From Liolophura sinensis (Eukaryota; Mollusca; Polyplacophora; Chitonida; Chitonidae), in NCBI RefSeq assembly GCF_032854445.1, contig NC_088295.1, forward strand, positions 55,595,249 through 55,659,248: a DNA stretch of 64,000 nt. The letters are read 5' to 3'. How positions within the stretch are numbered: position 1 is the first letter of the stretch; every line of letters starts with the position of its first letter. The notes beneath the pieces were generated by a model, which was not told the DNA's origin, did no database searches, and saw nothing but the letters and a program-made list of their open reading frames with translations. A program made the translations under genes and the position numbers. Shown piece after piece: positions 12,154 to 23,924 of this stretch.

Positions 12154-12418
12154 CGGGGCCTCCGTGGCTCAGTCGGTTAGCGCGCTAGCGCAGCGTAATG
12201 ACCCAGGAGCCTCTCACCAATGCGGTCGCTGTGAGTTCAAGTCCAGCTTATGCTGGCTTCCTCTCCGGCCGTAAGTGGGAAGGTCTGGCAGCAACCTGCG
12301 GATGGTCGTGGGTTTCCCCCGGGCTGTGCCCGGTTTCCACCCACCATAATGCTGGCCGCCGTCGTATAAGTGAAATATTCTTGAGTACGGCGTAAAACAC
12401 CAATCAAAAAAAAAAAAA
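12154..12418 (+). mobile_element. SINE family A, full length
   Basis: The most complete plus-oriented copy in the window. The head runs from GGGGCCTCCGTGGCTCAGTC, with a B box at about 12231-12243, then the core, a GAGTACGGCGTAAAACACCA tail and an A run. It is a good reference for the family. Confidence 0.93.
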
Positions 12419-12710
12419 GAAAGAAAAAAAAGATCTCTAGGCCTGTTGGCTTCCGGAGTCTCTGCATGTCACATTTTTGGCTTGCTGAACCCACAATGAG
12501 TACTATTTGAGGCGGGGGGAGGCGGGATTCCTTTGCTTTTGTCTGTGATTGTTGAAGATGAACACATATGTTTCGAACCGTCGACATTCGAAATCACGCG
12601 CCTCTCTACGTGATCCTACGATACTGAGACAAGGTTCGTGTAAGATGGGTGCCATTAGCGCAGTGATTCCTTACCCCCCGCCCCCCACCCCTCCCTCAAA
12701 GCTATTCGAC

Positions 12711-12800
12711 ATGGCGGCGCCCACGAAAGACGGCATGAAAAGAAAGTTCGAAAGAGTAATCGCGTATGCCAGGGCCAACGGTGGCGTTTCTGTAGAGTGA
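12711..12800 (+). other. Possible orphan first exon or TE remnant (29-residue ORF)
   Basis: ATGGCGGCGCC is a typical strong initiation context with locally raised CpG, followed by a basic 29-residue frame that ends in TGA. No matching downstream exon was found. It may be a decayed transposon start or chance. Confidence 0.2.
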
Positions 12801-13178
12801 AAGGCAAAGCAGGTCACCGCCCCCTTCGTGCGGCATGTGAGAAAAGAGATGTCATTGCAGTCTAACCGACTGGGTCTGGTAAAAGTCTTGTACATCAGCT
12901 TATGCCTTGGGTCATCCAGCGCCGAGAACACAGTGAAGAACTCACGATAACTATTGTTGTATCCCCTGTGAATTCTGTTATGAAGAACCAAGTGGTAATT
13001 TTGTAAATATATTTAAATTGCCCATGGTTCACCTTGAGCACGGACGGAGATGATAATAATACCCACGAAGCCTGTAAATAGCGCACTGCTCAAGAATTCG
13101 GTTCGTTCGCCATCACGTGCAGTTGTTTACATAAGGCGTAGTAATCTCATATCTCTCGACGGCGCTGTTGTTACAAGT

Positions 13179-13220
13179 ATGGCGTCCAAGTCTATTAGAG
13201 ACGAAATCTCATCGCTGGCA
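13179..13220 (+). other. Possible orphan first exon (14 codons)
   Basis: ATGGCGTCCAAG opens a short frame (MASKSIRDEISSLA) followed by a donor-like GTAGGT at 13221. I could not match any later exon on this strand, and the next 3 kb are satellite sequence. Possibly a displaced exon or a transposon piece. Confidence 0.2.
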
Positions 13221-14632
13221 GTAGGTACATCTCTTTTTTTTTAGAATGGAACCGTCGCGGCACTGAGGGGAGACAACTTTTAATTAGCTTCCAACTCTAT
13301 GGAAGCTACATTATTTCACAAGTCCTTAGTACAATATTACCTTATCTGGAAAAACGACTTGCCGGAGACCAGTGAAGATCAATACATGCTTTAAATTAAT
13401 CGTTTGCGCTATGTAAGATCACTCCAACAATCAACACATATTACAATTTTCAAATAAGTTTTTATTTCACTATTAAAATATTTTAATGTATACTATGAAC
13501 TGTATATATATGTAGAATGGACATAGGTTTAGCTGCGTAAATTATGCATATAATGCATTATGCGAGATAAATTCAGAATTTTTAAGGTGGTTCAGCTAAA
13601 TACAAAAATGAATTGTATCTGACTCCTAACTCCTAATTTCTATTTATTTATTTGTTTAAACTTGTATGTTTTTTTATTCTTAATAACTTTATTACAGCTT
13701 CATAAAATCAAACATAAAATAATGCTTCTTTAATATTTTTATTCACTGAGTGTGAGTTGATTACGATTTTTATTGCTTCATAAATTTATAAATTCATAAT
13801 TCTACTCGGGGAATGTGTATTGGACGGTAAGGGTAGGGGAGGGGATGTTAATTCTGTCGTTTTCCAAGTTCTGTTTGAGATTCTGCTAACAGCCGGCAAA
13901 TAAATGAGCTGGACAGCCTGGGCGAGATGGAGGGCTCATCCGGATGGGGCGAGATGGAGAGCCGCCATTTATTTATTTACTTATTTACTTATTAATTTCT
14001 TAATTATGGCTTCATAAAATTAAACATAAAATTAATGCTTCTTTAATATTTCCATCCAGTGTATGTGTGCTGATTAATTTGTGCTAGCTTCATAAAAGCA
14101 ACCCTAAACTTAGTGGTTCTTGTTTTGTACAAGTTAACCTAAACTGAATATCTTCTTGTTTTTGTAGTTCTGCTCAGGGTAATGTATATTGGAGGGGTAT
14201 TTCTATTCAGTGGATATGTGCTGGTTACCATTTTCATAGCATCATAAAAGTAAACCTAAACTTTATGCTTCTTGTTTTAATAGTTCTGTTGATGAATGTG
14301 TATTGGATGGTAAGGGTAGGGATGGGGAGGTTAGTCCTTTGGTTTCTAAGCTCAGTTTCAGATTCTGCTGACAGCCGCCTACAGATGTGACGAGAAGGAC
14401 AGCTTAGCTTAGATGAGATGAGATGAGATGAGATGGACATCCTAGATGATATGACATGTGATGGGCAAGTGCCATTTATTAAATGTTTTTTAAATTCTTA
14501 ATAACGGCTTCATAAAAGTAAAAATAAAATTAATACTTCTTTAATATTTCGATTCAGTGAATTTGTGTTGATTACATTCTTGTTACTTATTAAAGTAAAC
14601 CTAAACTTAGTGCTTCTTGTTTTATTAGTTAT

Positions 14633-14876
14633 ATCAAGTGTTTTACACGGTACTCAAGAATATTTCACTTATAAGACGGTGGCCAACATTATGGTGGGAG
14701 GAAACCGGGCACAGCCCGGGGGAAACCCACGACCATCCGCTGACAGGCCTTCCCACTTACGGCCGGTGAGGAAGCCAGCATGAGCTGGACTTGAACTCAC
14801 AGCGAGCGCATTGGTGAGAAGCTTCTGGGTCATTACGCTGCGCTAGCGCGCTAACCAACTGAGCCACGGAGGCTCC
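14633..14876 (-). mobile_element. SINE family A inserted in satellite
   Basis: On the plus strand it starts at GTGTTTTACACGGTACTCAA and ends at GAGCCACGGAGGCTCCC. The head, B box and core are all recognisable. It is a nested insertion and so is younger than the satellite modules around it. Confidence 0.9.
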
Positions 14877-15248
14877 CGAATGTGTAACTGAGGTTGAGGG
14901 AAGGGGAGGAGAAGTTAATCGTATTTTTTTCCCCAAGCTCCATTTTAGATTCTACTGACAATACGCCAACAGATGAGATGAAATGCACAGCCCGCCAAAT
15001 ATATGTGATTATTTAATAGCTTTATAAAATTAAACGTAAAATTAATACGTCTTTAATATTTCGATTCAGTGATTGTGTTGATTACAGTTTTCTTACTTAA
15101 TAAAAGTAAACCTAAACTTAGTGCTTCTTGTTTCATAAAAGCAAACCAGCCGCCATTTACTTAATTATACCTTTATAAAATTAGTGAATGGGCGTTCAGT
15201 GCTTTTTTTTATAGCTTTAAACCTAAACCTAAATTAGGTTTAATCCAG

Positions 15249-15390
15249 ATGAGGTGAAACAGAGAGCCGAGATGAGATGAGATGATATGAGATAGACAGG
15301 CGAGATGAGATGGGATGAGATGACAGAGTCGAGATGAGATGGACAGCCGAGATGAGATGGGATGAGACAGGCAGCCTAAATGAGATGAAA
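15249..15390. repeat. GATGAGATG-type simple tracts
   Basis: Imperfect GAGATGAGATG(G)GACAGC tracts are densest here, with related tracts near 14408-14450, 15877-16000 and 16246-16430. In the last two, units of about 23 bases (GATGACATGAGATGGACAGC...) are repeated several times. They sit inside the larger modules. Confidence 0.85.
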
Positions 15391-16751
15391 TTGACAACCA
15401 CCATTTATGTATTTATTTTTTAAACTATTCATAAAATTAAACGGAAACTTAATCCCCTTAAAAATATTTTCACTCACTTACTTTCTTTTAACTTCATAAA
15501 AATAAACCTAAACTTAATGCTTCTTAATCAGGAAGGTGGGCGGGGGAATGGTACTTCTGTGTTTTCCAAGCTCCGTTTCGGAATCTGCTGACAATAGATG
15601 AGATGAAATGGACAGCGAAATTAAATAAGGTTATTTTATTATGGTCTCATAAAATTAAACATAAAATTTATACTTTTTTCATATTTCCATTCCGTGATTG
15701 CGTGTAGATTACATTCTTCTTACTTAATTAAAGTAAACCTAAACTTAGTGCTTCTTGTTTTATTAGTTCTATTGATGGATGTGCGTTGGTTAGGGATAGG
15801 GATGGGAAGGCATGGGAAGGTTAATTCTTTGGTTTTCCAGCTCCGTTTCAGATTCCACTGACAGCCCACCGAAAAATGAAATGAGATGGACAGCTTGGAT
15901 GACATGAGATGGACAGCTTGGATGACATGAGATGGACAGCTTGGATGACATGAGATGGACGGCCTAGATGTGATTAGATGAGAGGGATAGCCGACATTTA
16001 TTGAATTATTTTCCAAATTCTTTATAACTTAATTATGGCCTCCTAAATTAAACATAAAATTATTGCTTCTTTTAATATTTCAACTCAGTGAATGTGCGTT
16101 GATTTCTTTTTTTATAGCTTCATAAAAGTAACCTAAACTTAATGCGTATGATTTGATTAATTCTACTCGGGGAATGTGTATTGGCGGGAGGGGGGAATAG
16201 GGGTGGGAATGTTAATTTTACAGATTCTACTGACAGCCCACCGAAAGATGAAATGAGATGGACAGCTGAGATGATTGAGATGGACAGCTTAGATTACATG
16301 GGATGGACAGCTTGGATGACATGAGATGGACGGCCTAGATGACATGAGATGGACGGCCTAGATGACATGAGATGGACAACTTGGATGATATGAGATGGAC
16401 ACTCTAGATGATATGAGAGGGACAGCCGACATTTATTGATGAACTTTTTAAAGTCTTTATTACTCAATTATGGCTTCATAAATTAAACAAAAAATTATTG
16501 CTTTTAATATTTCCATTTAGTGATTGTTTGTTCATTACATTCTTCTTACTTAATAAAAGTAAACCTAAACCTAGCGCTTTATTTTTCATAAAAGTAAACA
16601 TAAACTTACCAAACTTGCTGTGTCGCTGAATGAAAGTCCCTGTTGGTCAAGCCATAAATAGTTTCTATCACGAGATTTCAAGCTGAAGCTCTCTAGCTCT
16701 CCAAGTTTTTCTAAATACGCACAAAGCTCACTGCAGTCATGTAAATAGTAT

Positions 16752-17000
16752 TGCTACCCTCTGTGGTAGAGTGGTTAGTGTGCTAACACAGCACAATGAA
16801 TCGGGATCCTCTCACCAATGCGATCCCCGTCCAGCTGATATTGACTTCCTCTCCAGAGTAGGAAGGTCTACCAGAAATTCCAGGATGGTGTTGGGTTTCC
16901 TCTTGGTTCTGCCCAGTTTCTTCCCACCACAATGCTGGTCGCTGGTGTGTAAGTCAGATATTGTTCAATGCGACGTAAATCATCAGTCAAATAAATAAAT
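16752..17000 (+). mobile_element. SINE family A, diverged
   Basis: The tRNA-like head (CTCTGTGGTAGAGTGGTTAG), core and ATCAGTCAAATAAATAAAT tail are recognisable but carry many changes. It is one of the older copies. Confidence 0.75.
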
Positions 17001-17119
17001 GTGAAAAATATTCTAAAGTTTACATAAAACACTAACCAAATAAATTGAACGAAGTGACCAAGCCACATGTAATGGCCGCCCAATAATGTCTGCATTATGT
17101 GAGGTGAATGTCTTAAACT

Positions 17120-17353
17120 ATTTATTATTTATTTTATTTATTTGCTTGGTGTTTTACGCTGTACTCAAGAATATTTCACTTATACGACGGTGGCTAGCAT
17201 TGTGGTGGGAGAAAACCGGGCAGAGCCCGGAGGAAACCCACGTCCATCCGCAAGTTGCTGCAAGACCTTCCCACGTATGGCTGGACTTGAACTCACAGCG
17301 ACTGCATTGGTGAGAGGCTCCTGGTGCTAACCAACCAAGCCACGGAGACCACC
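17120..17353 (-). mobile_element. SINE family A
   Basis: ATTT repeats, then GCTTGGTGTTTTACGCTGTA, the conserved core, and a head ending in GCCACGGAGACC. A small deletion removes part of the tRNA-like region. Confidence 0.87.
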
Positions 17354-18344
17354 GCAGGCCAACCAGTCCTAGTTCGTTGCTATAAGCGAGGCAGTAACAA
17401 GTATCAATTTCGACAAGAACTTTCCAAAGTGGAGGTGGACTGTTAAAGCAAAACACCAGACCAGGTCCTAAACTCTAGAATTTTTGTCATTCTTTGAGTT
17501 GCGGGACGTTACCTACAGATACACAATTCATGCACTATGTTTCTGGTATACCAAACATTGTTCAGGGGGTGTTGATATAAGCGAATTTCACCACTGCAAT
17601 CAGGGTTCACTCTTGCAGGCAATACCAGTATCTTGTCCTTTAACACTTGCCAGAACACATTAGACACAAGTAACTGATACTGAAATAAAAACAGAAAAAG
17701 GTTAAATACCCCTATGTAAATACACCTGGGAGATCTACAAACGTCAACAAACCATCTACATGTTTAACCAAAAAATACTTTGGGTAAATGGTATACAAAG
17801 GAATAGTGTGTAGATTGGCATAACAAGGAGAACAATAATGAACAAAATAAATGCAAAACTATGTACAAGCCTTAATGACTGCACCAGAATTTTTTTTAAC
17901 ACCGGCACTGTTTTTAAATCACTATTGCAATATTTAATATTGCATGCTCCTTATTCTGAGTTGTTGTACAATAACAGATACGGCGTACCTGCGAAATAAA
18001 TGATCTCGTGTGGAGGATAATTAAGGGTGTTATTGTTTCATACAGGATTCAGATTTGATGTAGGTATTTTACTTATTTTAAGAATCAGTATAAGAGTTGT
18101 GACCAGAAGACGCATATCCACAAGCTGCAAACGGAACACATCACAGTAGGCAGCTTAACTTATAACTTGTAAGATAGAGCATTTCCACTTAGGGCTTTGC
18201 AGCTCCGGAAATTGTAATAAAATGTGTTAGGCCTCGTCCTGCCAGTCCTGTCGGGGAAATGAAAAAAAAAAACATATTTAGAAATTAGTGTTAAAATACA
18301 GTTATTTGTAATTACATCTCTCTGCAAAATGTTACTGAAACGTC

Positions 18345-18397
<53 letters not shown>

Positions 18398-19084
18398 GCA
18401 CATGCAAAACAAAGTGAATATGCACTCAACAAATCAAACCGTATTTGGTAACTTACTGTTCATTTTGTACGCGTAAGGTTTTGTATGCGTATACTTACTA
18501 CCTTTTGACCTTGTCTGGCTTTTATGAGTTTTGCCCCACTCAGTGGCTAATAAACTGGTCGGACTGAGCATACAGTCACACCCTATTCTCACGCATTAGA
18601 GTTTAGCCAGACCCACGATACAGCATGGATAAACGACATCAGTACGTCTTAGGTCAATTTCTACATTATATGGTCTTACATAGTAAGCATTATATATATA
18701 TATGTGCAGAGTTTGAACACTTTAAGCCAACTATAGCAGCAGACAATGGATTCCATTAACTGCAAGTACATATGCACCACATATATATTTTCCCGCAACC
18801 CTTGCGTTTATGTATATAGATCATATCTTTAATACGTTTTCGTCAACATGAGCAAGTGGTTAACGTTGTCAGGTGTTGAACAAATATGGTGGCAGCTACG
18901 TATTTATCGCGGCGTGAGAAACGGCTCGTAGCTGTCTATGTGGTCAGTATGCGTGGAGTATTAAAAGTTATACTAGCTGGAGAGGAGAAACTATGTACTA
19001 TTTCCAGCAAAAGGGAAGGTTATATGTTTGGCATTATATATTTCTGTCATAAGCGGAAATAACTTACATATAAATAGCTGCGAG
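17354..19084. other. Intergenic and upstream region of the 401-residue gene
   Basis: No gene recognised. A compound (TG)n(TA)n(CA)n microsatellite lies at 18342-18400, with an uninterrupted TA core at 18355-18391. TTTCCAG at 19001-19007 is an acceptor-like site, so the gene starting at 19085 may have an upstream 5'UTR exon. Confidence 0.5.
18342..18400. repeat. Compound (TG)n(TA)n(CA)n microsatellite
   Basis: Short TG repeats lead into 18 or more TA units and then CA repeats. Confidence 0.92.
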
Positions 19085-20290
19085 ATGCCGGGAAATGACG
19101 GACAAAAACGAGTGAAATTCTGCTCGAAGGATTTGAATAAATCCGTGGATAGTTCTATAATAGAACAAGTCAGTGCCAGACGCAGGAGGTATCACCTTGA
19201 TCCAAATCTTCGGAAACTCCCACCCCCAGTCGTCTTCTGGAGTCCATGGGAAAAAGACGCTCATCGAAAAAACAGGGCAATGCAAGTAGAGCTGAACAAG
19301 GATTTACGACACATCGACTGGCAATGCAGTTTGAGTAGTAGAAAGATCAGGCACGACGCGAAGCAATTTCGCGAGAGAATTCTTTCCTTCTGGCCAGATC
19401 CGAAGGTGGTTATTTTTGGCAGTGGTTATCCAATCAGGGCTGCTTCAGCTAAAGACAAACGCAGTCGAGGGTCAAGAAAAAGTGATAGAAAGAACCGGTT
19501 TTCTACATATCTGAAATTCACGGGTCAGATCGTGAAATCCGCCCATTCTGTTTCCAAAAACGCCCATCGTGACAGCGACAGCGAGTCGTGCACCGACACC
19601 TCGTCCTGCAGTGATGATTCGGATTCTTCCGAAATATCAACAATAAAACCGTCGTCTCCAAAATCACCTTCTACAAAAGGCAACACTCCATTGTCAAGCA
19701 ACAATGGCCCTTTTCGGCAAAGAACAAAGTCTGAGACTGACCTCTTCAAGATGAGATCCAAATTCATCACCTCGGAAGAAGTTGGGAGGAAATCGCCTTT
19801 ACAGATAAGAAAAGAGCGTTTTTCGCCGACGGCTGGTTTAGTGGAAAATAAACAAAGTGTCATCAGCGCATGTCCAACGATAGCTGTCAATCATCAGCAA
19901 GTAGGACCAAGATGTTCTACAGCAAGGGAGATTTTCACTGGACAAGAAATGAAAGATCGTTTGCGGTTTTCATCGGATAAAACAGCCAAACCGCACAACA
20001 AAGAGCTCCATTTGCATATACGTAGCAGAGATCGTCATTCTTCGGGTAATGTTTCCTTTCTCGCTGGACGCCGTCCCAACTCAGGTACATTTCTCTTCGA
20101 TCGTACGAAAGCAACGTACGAGCTTAAAATGGAGTTGCGTAGAAGTGCAAGGGAAAAGCGTGTTCAACCTGCGGTCAAAAAATATGACAGGGCCGAGGAC
20201 TTAGCTCAAGAAAAAGTGAAACACGTGGTCTATCAGGGTAAGGTTCGTGGATATCTGGAGAAACTGAATTCTTATCTTGGCCTTAATTAA
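19085..20290 (+). CDS. Uncharacterised 401-residue basic disordered protein, intronless
   Basis: A single uninterrupted frame of 401 codons. ATG 19085 is the first in-frame ATG I find in the exon (the few codons upstream are open but lack one). The N-terminal third is basic and has aromatic blocks that look structured, such as PPPVVFWSPWEKDAHRKNRA (about residues 46-65) and ILSFWPDPKVVIFGSGYPIR (about 99-118). Residues about 161-183 are an acidic serine cluster (DSDSES..DTSSCSDDSDSSE), and Ser/Pro/Thr-rich sequence follows. The last 50 or so residues are charged and likely helical, ending GYLEKLNSYLGLN. I see no signal peptide, membrane segment or known domain. The acidic serine tract is the kind of sequence casein kinase 2 acts on, which is inference. 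The lack of introns contrasts with its neighbours and may mean an old retrocopy or a fast-evolving single-exon gene. A poly(A) signal follows at 20457. Confidence 0.75.
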   Translation: MPGNDGQKRVKFCSKDLNKSVDSSIIEQVSARRRRYHLDPNLRKLPPPVVFWSPWEKDAHRKNRAMQVELNKDLRHIDWQCSLSSRKIRHDAKQFRERILSFWPDPKVVIFGSGYPIRAASAKDKRSRGSRKSDRKNRFSTYLKFTGQIVKSAHSVSKNAHRDSDSESCTDTSSCSDDSDSSEISTIKPSSPKSPSTKGNTPLSSNNGPFRQRTKSETDLFKMRSKFITSEEVGRKSPLQIRKERFSPTAGLVENKQSVISACPTIAVNHQQVGPRCSTAREIFTGQEMKDRLRFSSDKTAKPHNKELHLHIRSRDRHSSGNVSFLAGRRPNSGTFLFDRTKATYELKMELRRSAREKRVQPAVKKYDRAEDLAQEKVKHVVYQGKVRGYLEKLNSYLGLN

Positions 20291-20456
20291 CGAATGCTAA
20301 AACTGGAAACCCAAATTTTACGTATTTTCTTTGATCAGTAAAAATCATCGATGGATAATTTTAGTGAGACCCTTATATCGTTCCGATAGAGGCCAGACTA
20401 TAATATGTGTGTACAGTAGGTTTACCCTCCTATGTTATATGTCTAAAAGTTGTAGA

Positions 20457-20462
20457 AATAAA
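20457..20462 (+). terminator. Poly(A) signal of the 401-residue gene
   Basis: AATAAA 167 bases after the stop codon, with no closer signal. This supports a real transcript unit ending here. Confidence 0.6.
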
Positions 20463-20639
20463 AAAGGTATGAAAATATGTTATGGACCGATATAATAAAT
20501 CAGCCATGCATGGGTACCTTACTGTGTGTGTACGTGCTCCTCTCTTTCGTTTATACTCTCTTAATCTATTAGTTAGTTTATGATATTTAAGGATTAAGGA
20601 ACATCCATAGACAGTTGACTAATGTCTTTAATTTCTTTT

Positions 20640-20775
20640 TTATATAAAAAGAAAATGACGGGTCGCCAGTGGTGGAAAACCCACCGCCAACTGCAGGTTG
20701 CAGGATCTTCATATCGGATAGGAAGCCAGCATGAGCTGGATTTGAACTCAAATCAACCGCATTCTTGAAACTTGA
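20640..20775 (-). mobile_element. SINE family A fragment
   Basis: Core pieces AAAACCCACCGCCAACTGCA and GGAAGCCAGCATGAGCTGGA, plus the B-box region, remain. The tail and the end of the head are lost. Confidence 0.7.
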
Positions 20776-20952
20776 CTTCGAATCGAGTTTTTGGGCTTGA
20801 TGCAGATGTGTTTCATAGCACATATGGTATATATGGCACCATTTCAGTCCGACTAACAACGTGTCCGACATTCTACAAGCACATGTTTGAGTACTAATCG
20901 ATATTCAATGAATGCTCACTATGTACCTCCTAAGTTTCAAATGAGTTTCTGT

Positions 20953-21012
20953 ATTTATTTTATTGGTGTTATTTGCCGTGCTCAAGAATATTGCACTTAT
21001 ACGACGCCGGCT
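20953..21012 (-). mobile_element. SINE family A tail fragment
   Basis: Only the 3' tail survives: TTTATTTTATTGGTGTTATT followed by CTCAAGAATATTGCACTTAT. Confidence 0.7.
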
Positions 21013-21189
21013 GTTTCATACTTATCTTTTTGGTACAGCTGATCTACGTTGAAATTGCATTTTTAATGCTGGTAAACCTGGACGTAAGGTGGCAGCGGCT
21101 CCATCCATTCTTTCATAGACCTCTCCTGATGAATGTAACATGTATATGTGTATAGCTTACTTGACCACTCGTACTTAACCAATTTTAAG

Positions 21190-21370
21190 TCATACGACGA
21201 CGAGGAGTCATTAGATGTGTGTATAATGTGTCTTATTGTGGCAGGGCGAGCGGAAGATAGAAGGCATGACACCTCACCCAGTCACATTATACTGACATGC
21301 ACCGGACTAACCAGTCCAGTTTCCTATCTCTAACCTCTCAGTGCTGAACGCCAAACGAGACAGCAGCAAG
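21190..21370 (-). mobile_element. SINE family B fragment
   Basis: Matches the family B copies at 27725-27975 and 34870-35215 through the blocks CATACGACGACGAGGAGTCA, GTGGCAGGGCGAG and ATTATACTGACA. It lacks the tRNA-like head. Confidence 0.65.
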
Positions 21371-22099
21371 TACTACATTGTTAGCAATTCACCATAAATT
21401 TTACGATGAAATCCGTGGCAGTTGGGATGTCAAGATTTTACCGTAAAATGTACGGTGTACCCTTAGTCCCATTATAAAAATTAAGAATCTTCACCGTTAA
21501 TTCACTGGCAATACAGCAATTAACTGTTACGTTGAAACACATGTTTTACGGGTATATACCGTACATTGCTTTTCAAATACAGTATTTTACCGTGCCTTTT
21601 CATTCAGATCTTACCTGGGGTAGCGGGTGTCTGTCTTTATGACAAAGAGAATCGAAACTGTGTAGATGATGTGAGACACCACCGTAGCAGCATCTATAGA
21701 GTAAACTGAATTACATGTACCGTGTACAGCACCACACAGCACGTGGTACATCAAACATGTAACTTACTTCGCCATGTTCTCAACTAATTCATGTGGTTTG
21801 CCTTCAAGCTTTGCACAGATATTAAAAATGGTGTTTTGTTCGCCATCATGACCGAGTCTGTTCGACAATACTGTGATACTCATTTAGATGAGAGGTATTT
21901 TAAAACTATATTTGTATTTCATGTCAACAAAAATAATATCTAAAATATAACAAAACGACAGGCCGAGCATGTGGATAAGTACTTCCGTACTTCACGACTA
22001 AAATTTTCGAGTATACCCTATTTCACTTTCATTATCCCTTAACAACGGCTGTGAAGTGACATTTAAAACGTTCTCTTAATGGTTTGTCACACCTAAGAC
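21371..22099. other. Intergenic, no gene recognised
   Basis: A stretch at 21390-21600 has repeated TTTTACCGT / TTTACGGT-like words that suggest a degenerate short repeat. Otherwise unremarkable AT-rich sequence. Confidence 0.4.
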
Positions 22100-22320
22100 T
22101 TTAAAAGAGGAACTTGCAGCTTCCTCGCTTGGCGTTCAGCATGAAGGGGATAGTGGAACGACTGGTTGACCTGTATCAGTATAATAGAGCGGTGGAAATC
22201 TGTCCTGCAACAAGGAGGCACATTACATGCATTCTAAGAATTCTTTCGTCGTCATATGACTGAAAAATTGTTAAGTACGACGTTAAACCCCAAGCACTCA
22301 ATCTCTCACTCTTAATGGCT
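22100..22320 (+). mobile_element. SINE family C fragment
   Basis: The body matches the fuller copy at 52543-52889 (ACTTTAAAAGAGGAACTTGC, GGAACGACTGGTTGACC, AGGAGGCACATTACATGCAT). It has the shared tail CATATGACTGAAAAATTGTT followed by a CACTCAATCTCTCACTC simple end. The tRNA-like head is missing. Confidence 0.8.
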
Positions 22321-22650
22321 TGATGAATGAATGAATGATCCGGACTGAACAGTGGAACTCATGTGGTCATACGGTGCTTGCATCGAAATACATGCAACCA
22401 GTCGCAAATATTACTTTCTGGCAACTTCGAACATCCAAAAATTTGATCTTACTAAAATGACATTTAATCCTCCGGAAAATTCCTTATAAGCAAAAAGTGT
22501 GTTGAAATTATACTATGTGTGAACATCGTAACATCCTGATGCTATGGTGGCTTGTGGTGGGCTCTTCATCTACATGTATATACCAAGGCAATTAACTCGC
22601 TAATTTTAAGAAAAGACAACAAATGATACGACCTAAGTTATTTCGGAAGA

Positions 22651-22858
22651 GGGGGCCTCCGTGGTGGTTAGCGTGCCAGCGCGGCGCAATGACTCAGGAG
22701 CCTCTCACCATTGCGGTCGCTGTGAGATTAAGTCCAGCTCAGGCCGGTTTCCTTTCCGGCCATACGTGGGGAGGTCTTCCAGCAAAATGCGGATGGTCAT
22801 GCGTTTCCCCCGGGTTCAGCCCGATTTCCTCCAGCCATAATGCTTACTTTCCACTGTT
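22651..22858 (+). mobile_element. SINE family A, 3'-truncated
   Basis: Head GGGGGCCTCCGTGG with a short deletion in the A-box region, then the B box and core up to CATAATGCTTACTTTCC. No family A tail. Confidence 0.82.
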
Positions 22859-22889
22859 GTGCAACATCACAAGAATAAAAGGTTATTAG

Positions 22890-22990
22890 CCCCACCTCCC
22901 TTGGCGTTCAGCACTGAAGGGTTAGAGCAAGGAAACAGAAAACTTGTTAAGCACGACGTAAAAACCCAAGAATTCAGTGATTCATTCTTT
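22890..22990 (+). mobile_element. SINE family B/C tail fragment
   Basis: CTTGGCGTTCAGCACTGAAG, AACTTGTTAAGCACGACGTA and a short ATTCA-type end match the 3' part shared by families B and C. Confidence 0.6.
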
Positions 22991-23291
22991 TTTAGCCTCC
23001 GACAGCATACAATGTAGTGTTGTCTTTTCATTTAAAATGGTAAATGTTAATTAATCTTTACTAATTTCAAACAGATGCGTACACACCATCCTGTGGTAAG
23101 ACGGAAGCAAATTACCCACACCGTACGTGACAAAAGCATCCTGCTTTGTAGACGAGTCGGCTGGTTGCATGGTTAACAGCTAGAAGATCTTAATCCCTGA
23201 AGCGACAGTTAGCGCTCATCACAGCCTTGTATATATACGTAATGATGAATATTGCTTAATATGTAAACAATCGATACCTTATTAGACAAAT

Positions 23292-23471
23292 CAGCTTATG
23301 CTGGATCCCTCAAGTCGTACGTGAGATGTTCAGCCAGCAACCTGGGACGGTCGTAGATTTCCTCCGAGTTCTTCCCGATTTCCTACCACAATGCTGACCG
23401 CCGTCGTAAAAGTGAAATGTTGTTGAGTATGGCCTAAAACAACAATCAAATAAATAAATAAATAAGTAAAT
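23292..23471 (+). mobile_element. SINE family A, 5'-truncated
   Basis: The core and tail (AAGTGAAATGTTGTTGAGTA, AACAACAATCAAATAAATAA) are present without the tRNA-like head, which is the usual shape of a truncated retroposed copy. Confidence 0.8.
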
Positions 23472-23924
23472 ACATGTATTAGACCAAGCCTTGTTTACTT
23501 GAACACCGGACAGCCCACGGACTCTCTTCCCTCCCAAACCTCAAGTAGTAAAATATATATCATTATAAACTTAATTCCAAATACATACAACACGCATTAA
23601 ACCCGATTAAAACACCCTATACACTCTATCCGTGGACACATGGTGTCCCGCAAAATCTTCCCGGAAAGTGCGGTGTAGACAGGAATAATGACTTGATTTC
23701 TGGTGGAACAAGTGTTTAAGTGTTGTGATGAGTAAGGGGTGGGGGGGTGGAGTTGGTGGGGATGGTGGGGGGGGGAGAGGTTGAGGAGGTGTATAATTAC
23801 TCATATAAACCAAGGCAGTTTTATTTATTATTTATTTTACAAGCCATTTGAGTCACTCAAACATCGGCGTATTACGTTTATACTGATGAAAATGATGATA
23901 ATTCAGTGGCGGCACCAATTTGGC

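Larger units (their letters stand above)
13690..16620. repeat. Degenerate satellite array of 300-500 bp modules
   Basis: A recurring anchor (GCTTCATAAAATTAAACATA and variants) occurs near 13697, 14009, 14506, 15019, 15427, 15643, 16036 and 16471. Each module tends to carry, in order, this anchor, TTAATATTTCNATTCAGTGA, an AAAGTAAACCTAAACTTA block, a GGGAATGTGTATTGG block, a CTGACAGCC block and a GATGAGATGGACAGC-type tract. Units vary in length through internal expansions and deletions, and one SINE has inserted at 14633-14876. Confidence 0.85.

Noticed and set aside
14234-16016. Minus-strand frames rich in Ser/His/Leu (SSHLISS types)
   Set aside because: Translations of GATGAGATG simple tracts, not genes.
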